From Gammaproteobacteria bacterium (GTDB lineage Bacteria; Pseudomonadota; Gammaproteobacteria; HTCC5015), in assembly GCA_020630145.1 (NCBI GenBank), contig JAHDBX010000110.1:1-6233 (forward strand): a stretch of DNA of 6,233 nucleotides, written 5' to 3'. Below are positions 1 through 5,404 of this stretch, piece by piece. Under the pieces are notes generated by a model. The model was not told the DNA's origin. It did no database searches and was given only the letters and a program-made list of their open reading frames with translations. Numbering within the stretch: the first letter of the stretch is position 1; every line of letters starts with the position of its first letter. The translations under genes and the position numbers were made by a program.

Positions 1-584
1 ATACAATAAAAAAAGAGCTAGCAACAAAAAATAGAGATATTGATAGCATGCGCATCGCTATGATTGGCGATCTAAAATTTGGACGCACAGTGCACTCACT
101 ATGCAAACTGCTGACATTATTCAGGAATATACACATTACCTTAATTTCACCAAAGGAATTAAGCATGCCAGAGAGTATTGTCGAGCAACTTAAACAGGCG
201 GGTCATACAGTGGAAGTATCTGAAGAATTAACCAGCAGCATATCAAGTGTTGATATTGCTTACTCTACCCGTATACAAGAAGAACGCTTTACCTCGCAGG
301 AAGAAGCCGATCAATACCGTGGCCGATTTCGCTTAAACCAAAGTATTTACACGCAGTTTTGCGAACCGAATACGGTCATCATGCACCCTTTACCACGCGA
401 CTCTCGTTCCAACGCTAACGAACTCGACAACGACCTAAATGAAAACCCCAATTTAGCGATATTTCGCCAAGCAGACAATGGCGTATTAATTCGGATGGCC
501 TTATTTGCCTTAGTACTCAATATTGCTGACCAAGTTGATAAATATTCACGCGATGTGAATTGGTTTAGCAGCCATAGGAAATAA
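1..584 (+). CDS. pyrB: Aspartate carbamoyltransferase catalytic chain, C-terminal part (5' end outside window)
   Basis: ATCase condenses carbamoyl phosphate with L-aspartate, the committed step of pyrimidine synthesis, in the cytoplasm. The reading frame is open from the first full codon at 3, so the ATG at 48 is internal: 15 residues before it (TIKKELATKN...) already align with the E. coli chain from about residue 144. About 193 residues, the aspartate-binding domain, are present. Visible family landmarks are GDLKFGRTVHSL (its Arg, codon 84-86, matches E. coli Arg167), STRIQEER (Arg at 270-272 and the Gln two codons on match Arg229/Gln231) and HPLPR followed by a NELDND...IFRQADNG segment. 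The residues that contact aspartate are intact and no frameshift is seen. The DSR..NELD variant after HPLPR resembles gammaproteobacterial chains rather than E. coli PyrB itself. The gene converges on the TPM gene at 595 with a 10-bp gap and no obvious terminator. Confidence 0.93.
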   Translation, partial: TIKKELATKNRDIDSMRIAMIGDLKFGRTVHSLCKLLTLFRNIHITLISPKELSMPESIVEQLKQAGHTVEVSEELTSSISSVDIAYSTRIQEERFTSQEEADQYRGRFRLNQSIYTQFCEPNTVIMHPLPRDSRSNANELDNDLNENPNLAIFRQADNGVLIRMALFALVLNIADQVDKYSRDVNWFSSHRK

Positions 585-594
585 GCGCGTAAAC

Positions 595-1209
595 TTATAC
601 CTCAATAAGATGATCAGGTAATTCATTAGGATTTTTATTTTTAGCTGGGTAATGCTCTTTTAATAACTCACCACAAGCATCAATCGTTTTCAGATATGCC
701 AATGCTGTTTTGCCATCGCGGATAGTCGAGACAAACGTATCGATAAGGGCTTGCCACGTTTGTTGATCAACCTTTTGATTGATACCATGGTCAGCAATAA
801 TTTCTGCATATTGTTCATCTAAAGATACAAACAACATAACACCAGTATTATCTTTAGTTAAATGTAGGCCTTCTATAAAAAATAGTTCATGCGCATAACG
901 GCTGGCACGCTGATGCTTAATATAGCGTGGCACCAACAATAACTTAATGGGCCGCCATTGCAATATAAGCGCACTCACCAAAAATATAAGCACTTGCCAC
1001 TGATAAGCATAAGATGCATCTTGACCAAATAGCAGCAACAAACCAGGAAATGATAACGCGAATACAGCCGCCCACAAAGCAGGAATATAACGGTAATCAT
1101 CGCTGCTTTGCGCAATGACTGTTACCAACTCTGCATTAGTAAGTGCTTCAACCTCACGGATACGTTCGTTGACTTGTTGTTTTTCTTGTATAGTTAAATT
1201 TCTAGACAT
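595..1209 (-). CDS. TPM-domain membrane protein with internal transmembrane hairpin
   Basis: This 204-residue protein has a TPM (YgcG/Psb32-like) fold split by a membrane hairpin. Residues 10-40 give the first helix and strand (IREVEALTNAELVTVIAQ). Two hydrophobic segments follow at about 42-62 and 71-87. The fold then resumes with TKDNTGVMLFVSLDEQYAEI and an ADHGI segment at 118-143, ending in helices to about 185 and a polar tail. No signal peptide is seen. It is the last gene of the lemA-TPM-TPM operon: its ATG lies 3 bp after the stop of the preceding gene with no strong Shine-Dalgarno, which suggests translational coupling. Two TPM paralogues downstream of lemA is a known arrangement. 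Biochemical function is not established; some TPM proteins have been reported as phosphatases or as photosystem II repair factors, which does not transfer directly to this protein. Confidence 0.85.
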   Translation of the reverse strand: MSRNLTIQEKQQVNERIREVEALTNAELVTVIAQSSDDYRYIPALWAAVFALSFPGLLLLFGQDASYAYQWQVLIFLVSALILQWRPIKLLLVPRYIKHQRASRYAHELFFIEGLHLTKDNTGVMLFVSLDEQYAEIIADHGINQKVDQQTWQALIDTFVSTIRDGKTALAYLKTIDACGELLKEHYPAKNKNPNELPDHLIEV

Positions 1210-1212
1210 AAT

Positions 1213-2079
1213 CTACCAACCACCTGATGCACCGCCGCCGCCAAAGCTACCACCGCCGCCACTAAAACCACCACCGCTACTGCTACCACCCCAGCTACTA
1301 CCACTACCATAACTCCGGCCACCACGCGTACCACCAGAACCACCGCCGCCAAAAAAGATATAAGAAAAAACAGCCGCACCAACACCTGCTAGCAAACCCA
1401 GAAGCAATGATTGCAAAAAGAAACCACCTACTAGACCAGCACCAACTCCCACAACACCCGATGTGATGCCCCTAACACCTTTTTTCTTACGTAAAAATGG
1501 CGCAAGAAAAATTTGCCCAAGCACACCACCAAACATAATAAAGGGAACAACTCTCTCAAAGCCCTGGCCTGCTGCCAAACCGTCGTTTTCAGAAGGCGTA
1601 TACTCACCTTGAATAGCTTGCAGTATTGCCGTAACCCCAGCATCAATACCTTCATCAAACTTCGCTTGTTTAAATAAAGGGCTAATTTCATTACGAATAA
1701 TCTGACTACTCAAAGCGTCAGTTAAGGCCCCTTCCAGACCATAACCCACTTCTATGCGTATCTTTCGCTCTTCCTGTGCAACAACTAATAATACGCCATT
1801 ACCTTTCTCAGCTTGACCTATTTGCCAATGACGACCCAACTGATATGAATAATCTGATATTTCATAACCATTTAAACTTGGTAACGTCACCACAACGACT
1901 TGATTGCTCGTTTCAGACTCATGCCCTGCTAAAAACGTTGTCAAGCGAGAAGCGGTTTCTGTTGACAATAAGCCAGCATTATCAACTACACGCCCTGAAA
2001 GCTCAGGGAATTGTGGCTGAGCATATGCAGCTGCTGTTAATAGATATAAAACAAGGTATATAAATAGTCGTTGTAACAT
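1213..2079 (-). CDS. TPM-domain protein, secreted, with C-terminal Gly/Ser-rich tail (YgcG family)
   Basis: The protein has 288 residues, usual for the family. Residues 1-20 are a Sec signal peptide ending AYA, with cleavage before Q21. The TPM domain covers about 25-158, with the family landmarks GRVVDNAGLLS (29-39), QVVVVTLPSLNGYEI (60-74), GNGVLLVVAQEERKIRIEVG (93-112) and YGLEGALTD (113-121). Hydrophobic segments at about 177-196 and 205-243 anchor it in the membrane. The last 45 residues are almost only Gly and Ser with a few aromatic and Arg residues, ending GGW. The topology implied is a TPM domain on the periplasmic side. It starts 6 bp after the lemA stop codon with a poor Shine-Dalgarno, so coupled translation is likely. 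The glycine codons on this strand create a spurious proline-rich frame on the other strand. Confidence 0.9.
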   Translation of the reverse strand: MLQRLFIYLVLYLLTAAAYAQPQFPELSGRVVDNAGLLSTETASRLTTFLAGHESETSNQVVVVTLPSLNGYEISDYSYQLGRHWQIGQAEKGNGVLLVVAQEERKIRIEVGYGLEGALTDALSSQIIRNEISPLFKQAKFDEGIDAGVTAILQAIQGEYTPSENDGLAAGQGFERVVPFIMFGGVLGQIFLAPFLRKKKGVRGITSGVVGVGAGLVGGFFLQSLLLGLLAGVGAAVFSYIFFGGGGSGGTRGGRSYGSGSSWGGSSSGGGFSGGGGSFGGGGASGGW

Positions 2080-2085
2080 AGCAAG

Positions 2086-2667
2086 CTATTTGAATTCAAT
2101 TTCAGGCACTTTCATTGCCTCAGCTTCAACAGTGAACTGCTCTTTAGACTCAATATCTGAATATAGGAACGAGTGCCATAACTTACCAGGGTAAGTACGT
2201 ATTTCAGTATTTAAGGCTTTCACAGCATTGATATAGTCACGACGTGCAACGGTAATTCTATTATCGGCACCTTCTAACTGAGATTGCAGCTGTAAGAAGT
2301 TTTGATTACTTTTTATATCAGGGTAACGCTCAACTACAACTAATAATCGAGACAAGGCTGATGATAAACCATCTTGGGCTGCTTGAAACTTCTTAAACGC
2401 AGCGGGATCATTAAGCATGTCAGCAGGCAGTTGTGTTTGTGTCGCTTTATTTCTAGCTTCAACAACATCTAGCAAAATACCACGCTCATTATCAGCCGAA
2501 GCTTGCACAGTTTTCACTAAGTTAGGCACCAAGTCAGCACGGCGTTTATATTGGTTTAACACCTCACTCCAAGCTGCTGTTGTTGCTTCATCATAAGTTG
2601 GAATATTATTAATTCCACAGGCAGACAAATAAAATATGCTGCTTATTAGCATTAGTTTTTTAAACAT
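2086..2667 (-). CDS. lemA: LemA family lipoprotein
   Basis: This 193-residue protein is a LemA-family member, the first gene of the lemA-TPM-TPM operon. Residues 1-16 form a lipoprotein signal with lipobox LSAC and acylated Cys17; Gly18 at +2 does not look like an inner-membrane retention signal, so outer-membrane anchoring is plausible. The mature part is the LemA helical bundle: NQYKRRADLVPNLVKTV at 38-54, ERYPDIKSNQNFLQLQSQLE at 113-132 and NRITVARRDYINAVKALN at 136-153 are the family signature segments. Many LemA proteins carry a simple N-terminal membrane helix instead of a lipobox. The start is supported by AGGGGAG six bases upstream of the ATG. Cellular role is poorly defined; co-occurrence with TPM proteins suggests an envelope function. 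Confidence 0.92.
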   Translation of the reverse strand: MFKKLMLISSIFYLSACGINNIPTYDEATTAAWSEVLNQYKRRADLVPNLVKTVQASADNERGILLDVVEARNKATQTQLPADMLNDPAAFKKFQAAQDGLSSALSRLLVVVERYPDIKSNQNFLQLQSQLEGADNRITVARRDYINAVKALNTEIRTYPGKLWHSFLYSDIESKEQFTVEAEAMKVPEIEFK

Positions 2668-2673
2668 TGGAAA

Positions 2674-2680
2674 CTCCCCT
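2674..2680 (-). promoter_or_regulatory. Ribosome binding site of lemA
   Basis: AGGGGAG on the minus strand, six bases before the ATG at 2667. It is the strongest Shine-Dalgarno of the operon; the two downstream TPM genes have only weak ones, consistent with coupled translation from lemA. Confidence 0.75.
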
Positions 2681-2768
2681 AAATCGATGGCTTTACAGTA
2701 ACGGAGATAAACTCAATGCGCAATGCTTTGCAATACTTTTTAACAAGAAAATACCATACTACAACAAG

Positions 2769-2792
2769 AAAAAGGCGGCCTTACAGCCGCCT
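2769..2792 (-). terminator. Intrinsic terminator after the His-rich protein gene
   Basis: On the minus strand AGGCGGC, a 6-base loop (TGTAAG) and GCCGCCT form a perfect 7-bp GC-rich stem; the run of T that closes the stem continues to five T, then CTTG. It lies about 40 bp downstream of the stop codon at 2835. It should end the transcript of the sigma/His-rich block and isolate the lemA operon, whose own promoter must then lie in 2668-2768. No convincing -35/-10 pair is recognisable there. Confidence 0.85.
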
Positions 2793-2834
2793 ATTTCCCT
2801 TTCACCACCCCTCCAAAAACTTGTACTACTTACC

Positions 2835-3335
2835 TTAGCGACCTAATACAACATGTCCCCTTGCTCGTATCGCAGGTCCATGTGGCGTTAAATGAAAGCT
2901 AATATGCCCGCGTCGACGCGAACGCTCATAATAATAAGCATGATCATCATAGTAATGATCATCGTGATGATGCCAGTGCCCATGTCCATGACGGTGTCCG
3001 TGATGGCCATGGCGGTGACCTCGATGAGGCTTACGCTTATGACCGCGATAATGGTGGCGATATGCATGACCACGGTGGTCATAATGATGATCTAAGTGCT
3101 TACCTTTACGATCTAGGCGACGATCAATTCGGTCGCCTCTTTTATCTAAGCGCTCAGCACGTTTTTCATTTCCATTACGTGCAAGCAGTTCAGCGCGCTT
3201 ATCCAAGCGCTGATTAATACGGTCACCTTTTTTATCATAGAAACGCTCGATACGATCACCTTTATCTGCATATGCAGGCAAGGTGAAACCTAAGGTAATA
3301 GTTGAAATAAATAATAAACTTGCTAACGCTTTCAT
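2835..3335 (-). CDS. Secreted basic His-rich repeat protein, function unknown
   Basis: This 166-residue protein has a clear Sec signal peptide (1-23, ending AYA, cleavage before D24), so it is periplasmic or exported. Residues 24-96 are degenerate 11-residue repeats of the type D-K-[KR]-G-D-R-I-x-x-R-L: units start at 34, 64, 75 and 86, with a shortened unit at 24 and an irregular one at 45. In the later units Lys/Arg are increasingly replaced by His. Residues 80-132 contain 22 His in 53 positions (GHRHGHHGHRHGHGHWHHHD region), followed by a tyrosine/aspartate patch and a basic C-terminus. Similar DKGDRIDxRLD-repeat secreted proteins of unknown role occur in other proteobacteria. Binding of transition metals such as zinc, copper or nickel is a reasonable inference from composition, not shown. 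AGAGG at 3343-3347 is placed seven bases before the ATG. The gene is 76 bp downstream of the DUF3106 gene and ahead of a terminator, so it may be the last gene of the sigma operon or have its own promoter. Confidence 0.85.
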   Translation of the reverse strand: MKALASLLFISTITLGFTLPAYADKGDRIERFYDKKGDRINQRLDKRAELLARNGNEKRAERLDKRGDRIDRRLDRKGKHLDHHYDHRGHAYRHHYRGHKRKPHRGHRHGHHGHRHGHGHWHHHDDHYYDDHAYYYERSRRRGHISFHLTPHGPAIRARGHVVLGR

Positions 3336-3342
3336 AAATAAG

Positions 3343-3347
3343 CCTCT
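3343..3347 (-). promoter_or_regulatory. Ribosome binding site of the His-rich protein gene
   Basis: AGAGG on the minus strand, seven bases before the ATG at 3335. It supports that start, which also gives an intact signal peptide. Confidence 0.65.
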
Positions 3348-3411
3348 TTTCTTTTGCTTACTTACATTAACGCCTACACCCTAAGTTTGGTTGACAGGCT
3401 TAGCGATTTTA

Positions 3412-3789
3412 TTATTCTAATTGAATAAAAGCTTTTTCTTCTGCGCTTAAGTTTTGCCAAGCTTCACGTAAAGCCTGACGTTTTTCTGGGGGCATTTGTT
3501 GGAAGCGTTTAAACTTTTTAATCAGCGCCTGACGACGCTCAGGCGACATATTTTGCACAGCTTTTATACGCGCCTTAACCTTTGCTTGCTGCGCAGGTGT
3601 CATATTATTAAAGCGATCGGCTCGCTTTAACGCTTTTTGTTTTTGTGCAGGCTTCAGCTCAGACCACTTGTTTTGCAAAGGCAATAACTGCTGCTGTTGC
3701 GCTGCACTAAGAGACTGCCATGACTGAGCATGTACAGGCTGCGAGATAGCATATAAACACAATATACTTAAAATAGTTGATACTTTCAT
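3412..3789 (-). CDS. DUF3106 family periplasmic repeat protein
   Basis: This 125-residue protein has a Sec signal peptide (1-21, ending VHA, cleavage before Q22). The mature part is a chain of helical repeats. The motif [LM]-[STKP]-[PA]-[AE] starts at residues 27, 45, 63, 81 and 99, exactly 18 residues apart, and a last unit starts at 114. Typical units read MTPAQQAKVKARIK and MSPERRQALIKKFKRFQ. This matches the DUF3106 family. The [LM]-[ST]-P-x-[QR] motif recalls the LTxxQ motif of periplasmic Spy/CpxP-type stress proteins, but homology is not claimed. The protein is strongly basic. Its ATG is 9 bp after the stop of the DUF3619-like gene and it belongs to the same operon. In other proteobacteria DUF3106 genes also follow a sigma factor and a DUF3619 gene. 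Molecular function is unknown; a periplasmic sensing or chaperone role is inferred from context. Confidence 0.85.
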   Translation of the reverse strand: MKVSTILSILCLYAISQPVHAQSWQSLSAAQQQQLLPLQNKWSELKPAQKQKALKRADRFNNMTPAQQAKVKARIKAVQNMSPERRQALIKKFKRFQQMPPEKRQALREAWQNLSAEEKAFIQLE

Positions 3790-3798
3790 TACCCTTGC

Positions 3799-4167
3799 CT
3801 AACCCGCATTTGATTTATCCAGCCACTCATAAAACTCAATATTTTCGTAAAATTCCATATCTATATCATTAGACAAAAACGCATTAACTGCCGCTTCATC
3901 AAGTCTATCCTCATTAACAAGCTGAGGCTGCTCTTTGCCCTTTTCAAATATAACATTATTTGTCAGCAATATACCCAGTGCCAGCATACTAATTACTGCA
4001 AACGCCGCAGGCAAAGGTTGGGTAAACCACATCGGCTTTTTATCTGAGGCAAGCAGTGCCGCTTCGCGCGCTTGCCGCAAACGCGACAAGGTCGCCGCAT
4101 CATAACTGTCGCTATGTCGGTCTAACAGTGCATTTACATCATCTTGATTAAGCTGTTTTTCGTTCAT
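3799..4167 (-). CDS. DUF3619-like single-pass membrane protein, probable sigma-factor regulator
   Basis: With the start chosen here the protein has 122 residues, beginning MNEKQLNQDDVNALLDRH. The frame is open to an ATG at 4203, but the ATG at 4167 has GAAGG five bases upstream and fits the family N-terminus; the longer form would overlap the sigma gene by 56 bases. Layout: a cytoplasmic N-terminal region (1-50) with a helical AATLSRLRQAREAAL segment, one transmembrane helix (about 52-74) and an acidic periplasmic tail ending DMEFYENIEFYEWLDKSNAG. The short N-terminal helix pair and the C-terminal DxxFYxxxxFYxWL motif resemble DUF3619 proteins encoded next to sigma factors. The start overlaps the end of the sigma gene by 20 bp, implying coupled production. 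A role as anti-sigma factor or membrane partner is inferred from topology and position; no zinc-binding anti-sigma motif is visible. Confidence 0.75.
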   Translation of the reverse strand: MNEKQLNQDDVNALLDRHSDSYDAATLSRLRQAREAALLASDKKPMWFTQPLPAAFAVISMLALGILLTNNVIFEKGKEQPQLVNEDRLDEAAVNAFLSNDIDMEFYENIEFYEWLDKSNAG

Positions 4168-4768
4168 GTGCACCTTCATTTGTAAGCAAATCACCTTCCT
4201 CAAGGTAACGCGTTTTCAATATTTTCTTCAATTGCTGCATGGCTCGCGAGTAATGTGTTTTAACACTACCTTCGCTGCAACGCATAGCTTTTGCCGTAGC
4301 TTTTGTATCCAAGCCCTCCCAACAACGTAACAAAAATGCTTGTTGTTGACGCAACGGCAGCTGTTCAACAGCCTGATTCAGCCGTTTAGCGCTATCTTCA
4401 CTGTCAAGTAGCCTAGCTTGATCAATTTCATTTAAGTCTGGAGCAGACTGTATAGGGTCAACATGTTCACCATAGCCCTGCTCATCATTACCACCACCTA
4501 TTTTAGGCAGCCAAGCGAAATATTTATTTTTTACCGTAGCCTTACGATAAAAGTCGTATATGCGGCTTTGCAATACACGATGAAACAATGGCGCCCACTC
4601 CCCTTCCGGTTTTTTAGCATAACGCGTGGCAAAACGTATCATGGCATCTTGCACAATATCTAAAGCGTCATCACGGTTACCCACCGCGAACTCAGCAATG
4701 CTTAGCGCTCGTCGTTCTTTTTCTGCGAAAAACGTATTTAGTGCCTCTCGCTTCAAATTTCCTGTCAT
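4148..4768 (-). CDS. ECF-type RNA polymerase sigma factor
   Basis: This 206-residue protein has the two-domain layout of small sigma-70-like factors. Sigma region 2 covers about 11-80, with DDALDIVQDAMIRFATRY (33-50) as the core-binding 2.1/2.2 helix and LFHRVLQSRIYDFYRK (61-76) as the -10-recognition part. A polar linker follows at 84-125. Sigma region 4 covers about 127-185: EQLPLRQQQAFLLRCWEGL, then the helix-turn-helix ATAKAMRCSEGSVKTHYSRA that reads the -35 element. The C-terminal 20 residues are extra and polar. It is the first gene of the block and overlaps the DUF3619-like gene by 20 bp. The Shine-Dalgarno (TAGG just before the ATG) is weak and close; a TTG four codons downstream (4756) has AGGA at good spacing and could be an alternative start. 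No clear ECF-type -35 AAC motif is visible upstream, so autoregulation cannot be read from the sequence. Confidence 0.92.
   Translation of the reverse strand: MTGNLKREALNTFFAEKERRALSIAEFAVGNRDDALDIVQDAMIRFATRYAKKPEGEWAPLFHRVLQSRIYDFYRKATVKNKYFAWLPKIGGGNDEQGYGEHVDPIQSAPDLNEIDQARLLDSEDSAKRLNQAVEQLPLRQQQAFLLRCWEGLDTKATAKAMRCSEGSVKTHYSRAMQQLKKILKTRYLEEGDLLTNEGAHERKTA
4173..4177 (-). promoter_or_regulatory. Ribosome binding site that sets the DUF3619-like start
   Basis: GAAGG on the minus strand lies five bases before the ATG at 4167, inside the end of the sigma-factor gene. It favours this ATG over the in-frame ATG at 4203. Confidence 0.6.
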
Positions 4769-4976
4769 TACCTAGCAATCGCCTATGGTTTTATGTAAAG
4801 TTTTTTTCGCATATAAGCATTAAAGCCAATTAACCAAAATCTTTTTTTTCGCCTTTTGCTGAATTTTATACGCTTTCAAGCGACTTTTTATGACTTTATT
4901 GGCTTAAACGTCGTAACAAGCTGTTTCGTTGACAAAAAATTAAATAAAAAGTATTTACAGAGTGTTTTTTTTATGT

Positions 4977-4985
4977 TTATGCACA
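4977..4985 (+). promoter_or_regulatory. DnaA box (consensus match)
   Basis: TTATGCACA fits the E. coli DnaA-box consensus TTWTNCACA at every defined position. It lies about 180 bp from the DnaA-box dyad at 5166-5188, in the same non-coding region. Confidence 0.5.
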
Positions 4986-5055
4986 ATAAAACTTTTGCGC
5001 TACAGTTTTATTACACCCTCTTTGCATGCTTAGCCTGCAAGCAATAAAAAATACG

Positions 5056-5068
5056 TAAGTCATTGATT
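5056..5068 (-). promoter_or_regulatory. Candidate IHF binding site
   Basis: On the minus strand AATCAATGACTTA matches the IHF core consensus WATCAANNNNTTR at all defined positions. It lies between the DnaA boxes at 4977 and 5166 in the most AT-rich part of the region, with A/T tracts on both sides. AT-rich DNA gives such matches by chance now and then, so occupancy is only suggested. Confidence 0.4.
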
Positions 5069-5086
5069 TTATTATATTTTTATTAA

Positions 5087-5103
5087 TGGTTAAAGTTTAA
5101 CCA
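5087..5103. repeat. 17-bp perfect palindrome, operator-like
   Basis: TGGTTAAAGTTTAACCA has 8-bp perfect arms around a single central G. The size and symmetry are those of an operator for a dimeric repressor. It is not followed by a T tract, so it is not a terminator. The cognate regulator is not recognised. Confidence 0.5.
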
Positions 5104-5153
5104 AAGTAACAAAACCGTTATAAAAAGCCTATTTTTTATGTATTTTGTTTCGT

Positions 5154-5188
5154 CTTTCCACAGAGTTATCCACAGCTTCTGTGGATAA
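5154..5188. promoter_or_regulatory. DnaA-box cluster: two perfect boxes in a 23-bp dyad plus one degenerate box
   Basis: TTATCCACA at 5166-5174 (+) and the same 9-mer at 5180-5188 (-) are both perfect strong DnaA boxes. They face each other as an inverted repeat with 10-bp arms (TTATCCACAG / CTGTGGATAA) around CTT. Just upstream, CTTTCCACA at 5154-5162 (+) matches the box at 7 of 9 positions, 12 bp from the next box in the same orientation. The cluster is about 220 bp before the priA start codon. It should bind DnaA if the host uses the standard box, to control priA transcription, as an origin element, or as a DnaA titration/reactivation site. Confidence 0.75.
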
Positions 5189-5404
5189 GGAATTTTTCTA
5201 TTCAACGTCAAGCATTTAATCCATTCAGGATAGATTTTACTTTAACTTTAGCCATTAAGTTATCAGTAAGTCAGTATTTTTGCTTTTTTAGCATGTCAAG
5301 CCCATTTAAACTCACAGTTACATAAACTTCTGCCTTTATTTTCGTTACACTCCCACATATTTATAACCACTTTACGCCATAAAAACACTGGAACAACTAG
5401 AATT

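Larger units (their letters stand above)
4769..5404. other. 636-bp AT-rich non-coding region between the sigma gene and priA
   Basis: The flanking genes are transcribed away from each other, so this region must hold two promoters. No frame in it looks like a protein; a 63-codon frame at 4856-5047 (+) has no Shine-Dalgarno and a composition typical of AT-rich DNA. It contains a DnaA box at 4977-4985, an IHF-type site at 5056-5068, a 17-bp palindrome at 5087-5103, and two DnaA boxes in a dyad at 5166-5188 next to a degenerate box at 5154-5162. GC content is about 17% in 5041-5100 (10 of 60 bases, counted by hand). Long T and A runs occur at 4801-4807, 4843-4850 and 4965-4972. A weak promoter candidate for the sigma gene on the minus strand is TTGGTT (4832-4837) with TATATG (4810-4815), 16 bp apart. 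Only one GATC is present, at 5407-5410, overlapping the priA start. Confidence 0.8.

Noticed and set aside
581..598. Small inverted repeat ATAAG / CTTAT between the convergent stop codons of pyrB and the TPM gene
   Set aside because: Only five A/T-rich pairs with an 8-base loop and no T tract; too weak for a bidirectional terminator.
1115..1312. Plus-strand frame with a proline-rich C-terminus
   Set aside because: It is the antisense of the Gly/Ser tail of the TPM protein; GGT/GGC glycine codons read as proline on the other strand.
2892..3095. Plus- and minus-strand Met/Ile-rich frames
   Set aside because: They are out-of-frame readings of the His codons (CAT/CAC) of the His-rich gene, with no ribosome binding site or family likeness.
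3382..3403. CTAAG / CTTAG inverted repeat between the DUF3106 and His-rich genes
   Set aside because: Five pairs with a long loop and no T tract on the minus strand; not a terminator.
4810..4837. Promoter TTGGTT - 16 bp - TATATG for the sigma gene (minus strand)
   Set aside because: Placement is sensible but the -35 matches at 3 of 6 and the -10 at 4 of 6; kept only as a remark under the intergenic region.
4910..4920. GTCGTAACAAG, identical to 11 bases of the conserved 3' end of 16S rRNA
   Set aside because: The match stops at once on both sides and no other rRNA sequence is nearby; a chance 11-mer.
4929..4957. Plus-strand TTGACA with a 17-bp spacer to TATTTA
   Set aside because: Perfect -35 but the -10 matches at only 3 of 6, and it is over 450 bp from priA; not supportable as a promoter.
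4856..5047. 63-codon plus-strand frame in the intergenic region
   Set aside because: No Shine-Dalgarno, composition of AT-rich non-coding DNA, and it runs across the DnaA box at 4977.
5166..5188. The DnaA-box dyad read as an intrinsic terminator
   Set aside because: The stem is perfect but is followed by GGAA before the T run and no gene ends upstream of it; two exact DnaA boxes explain it better.
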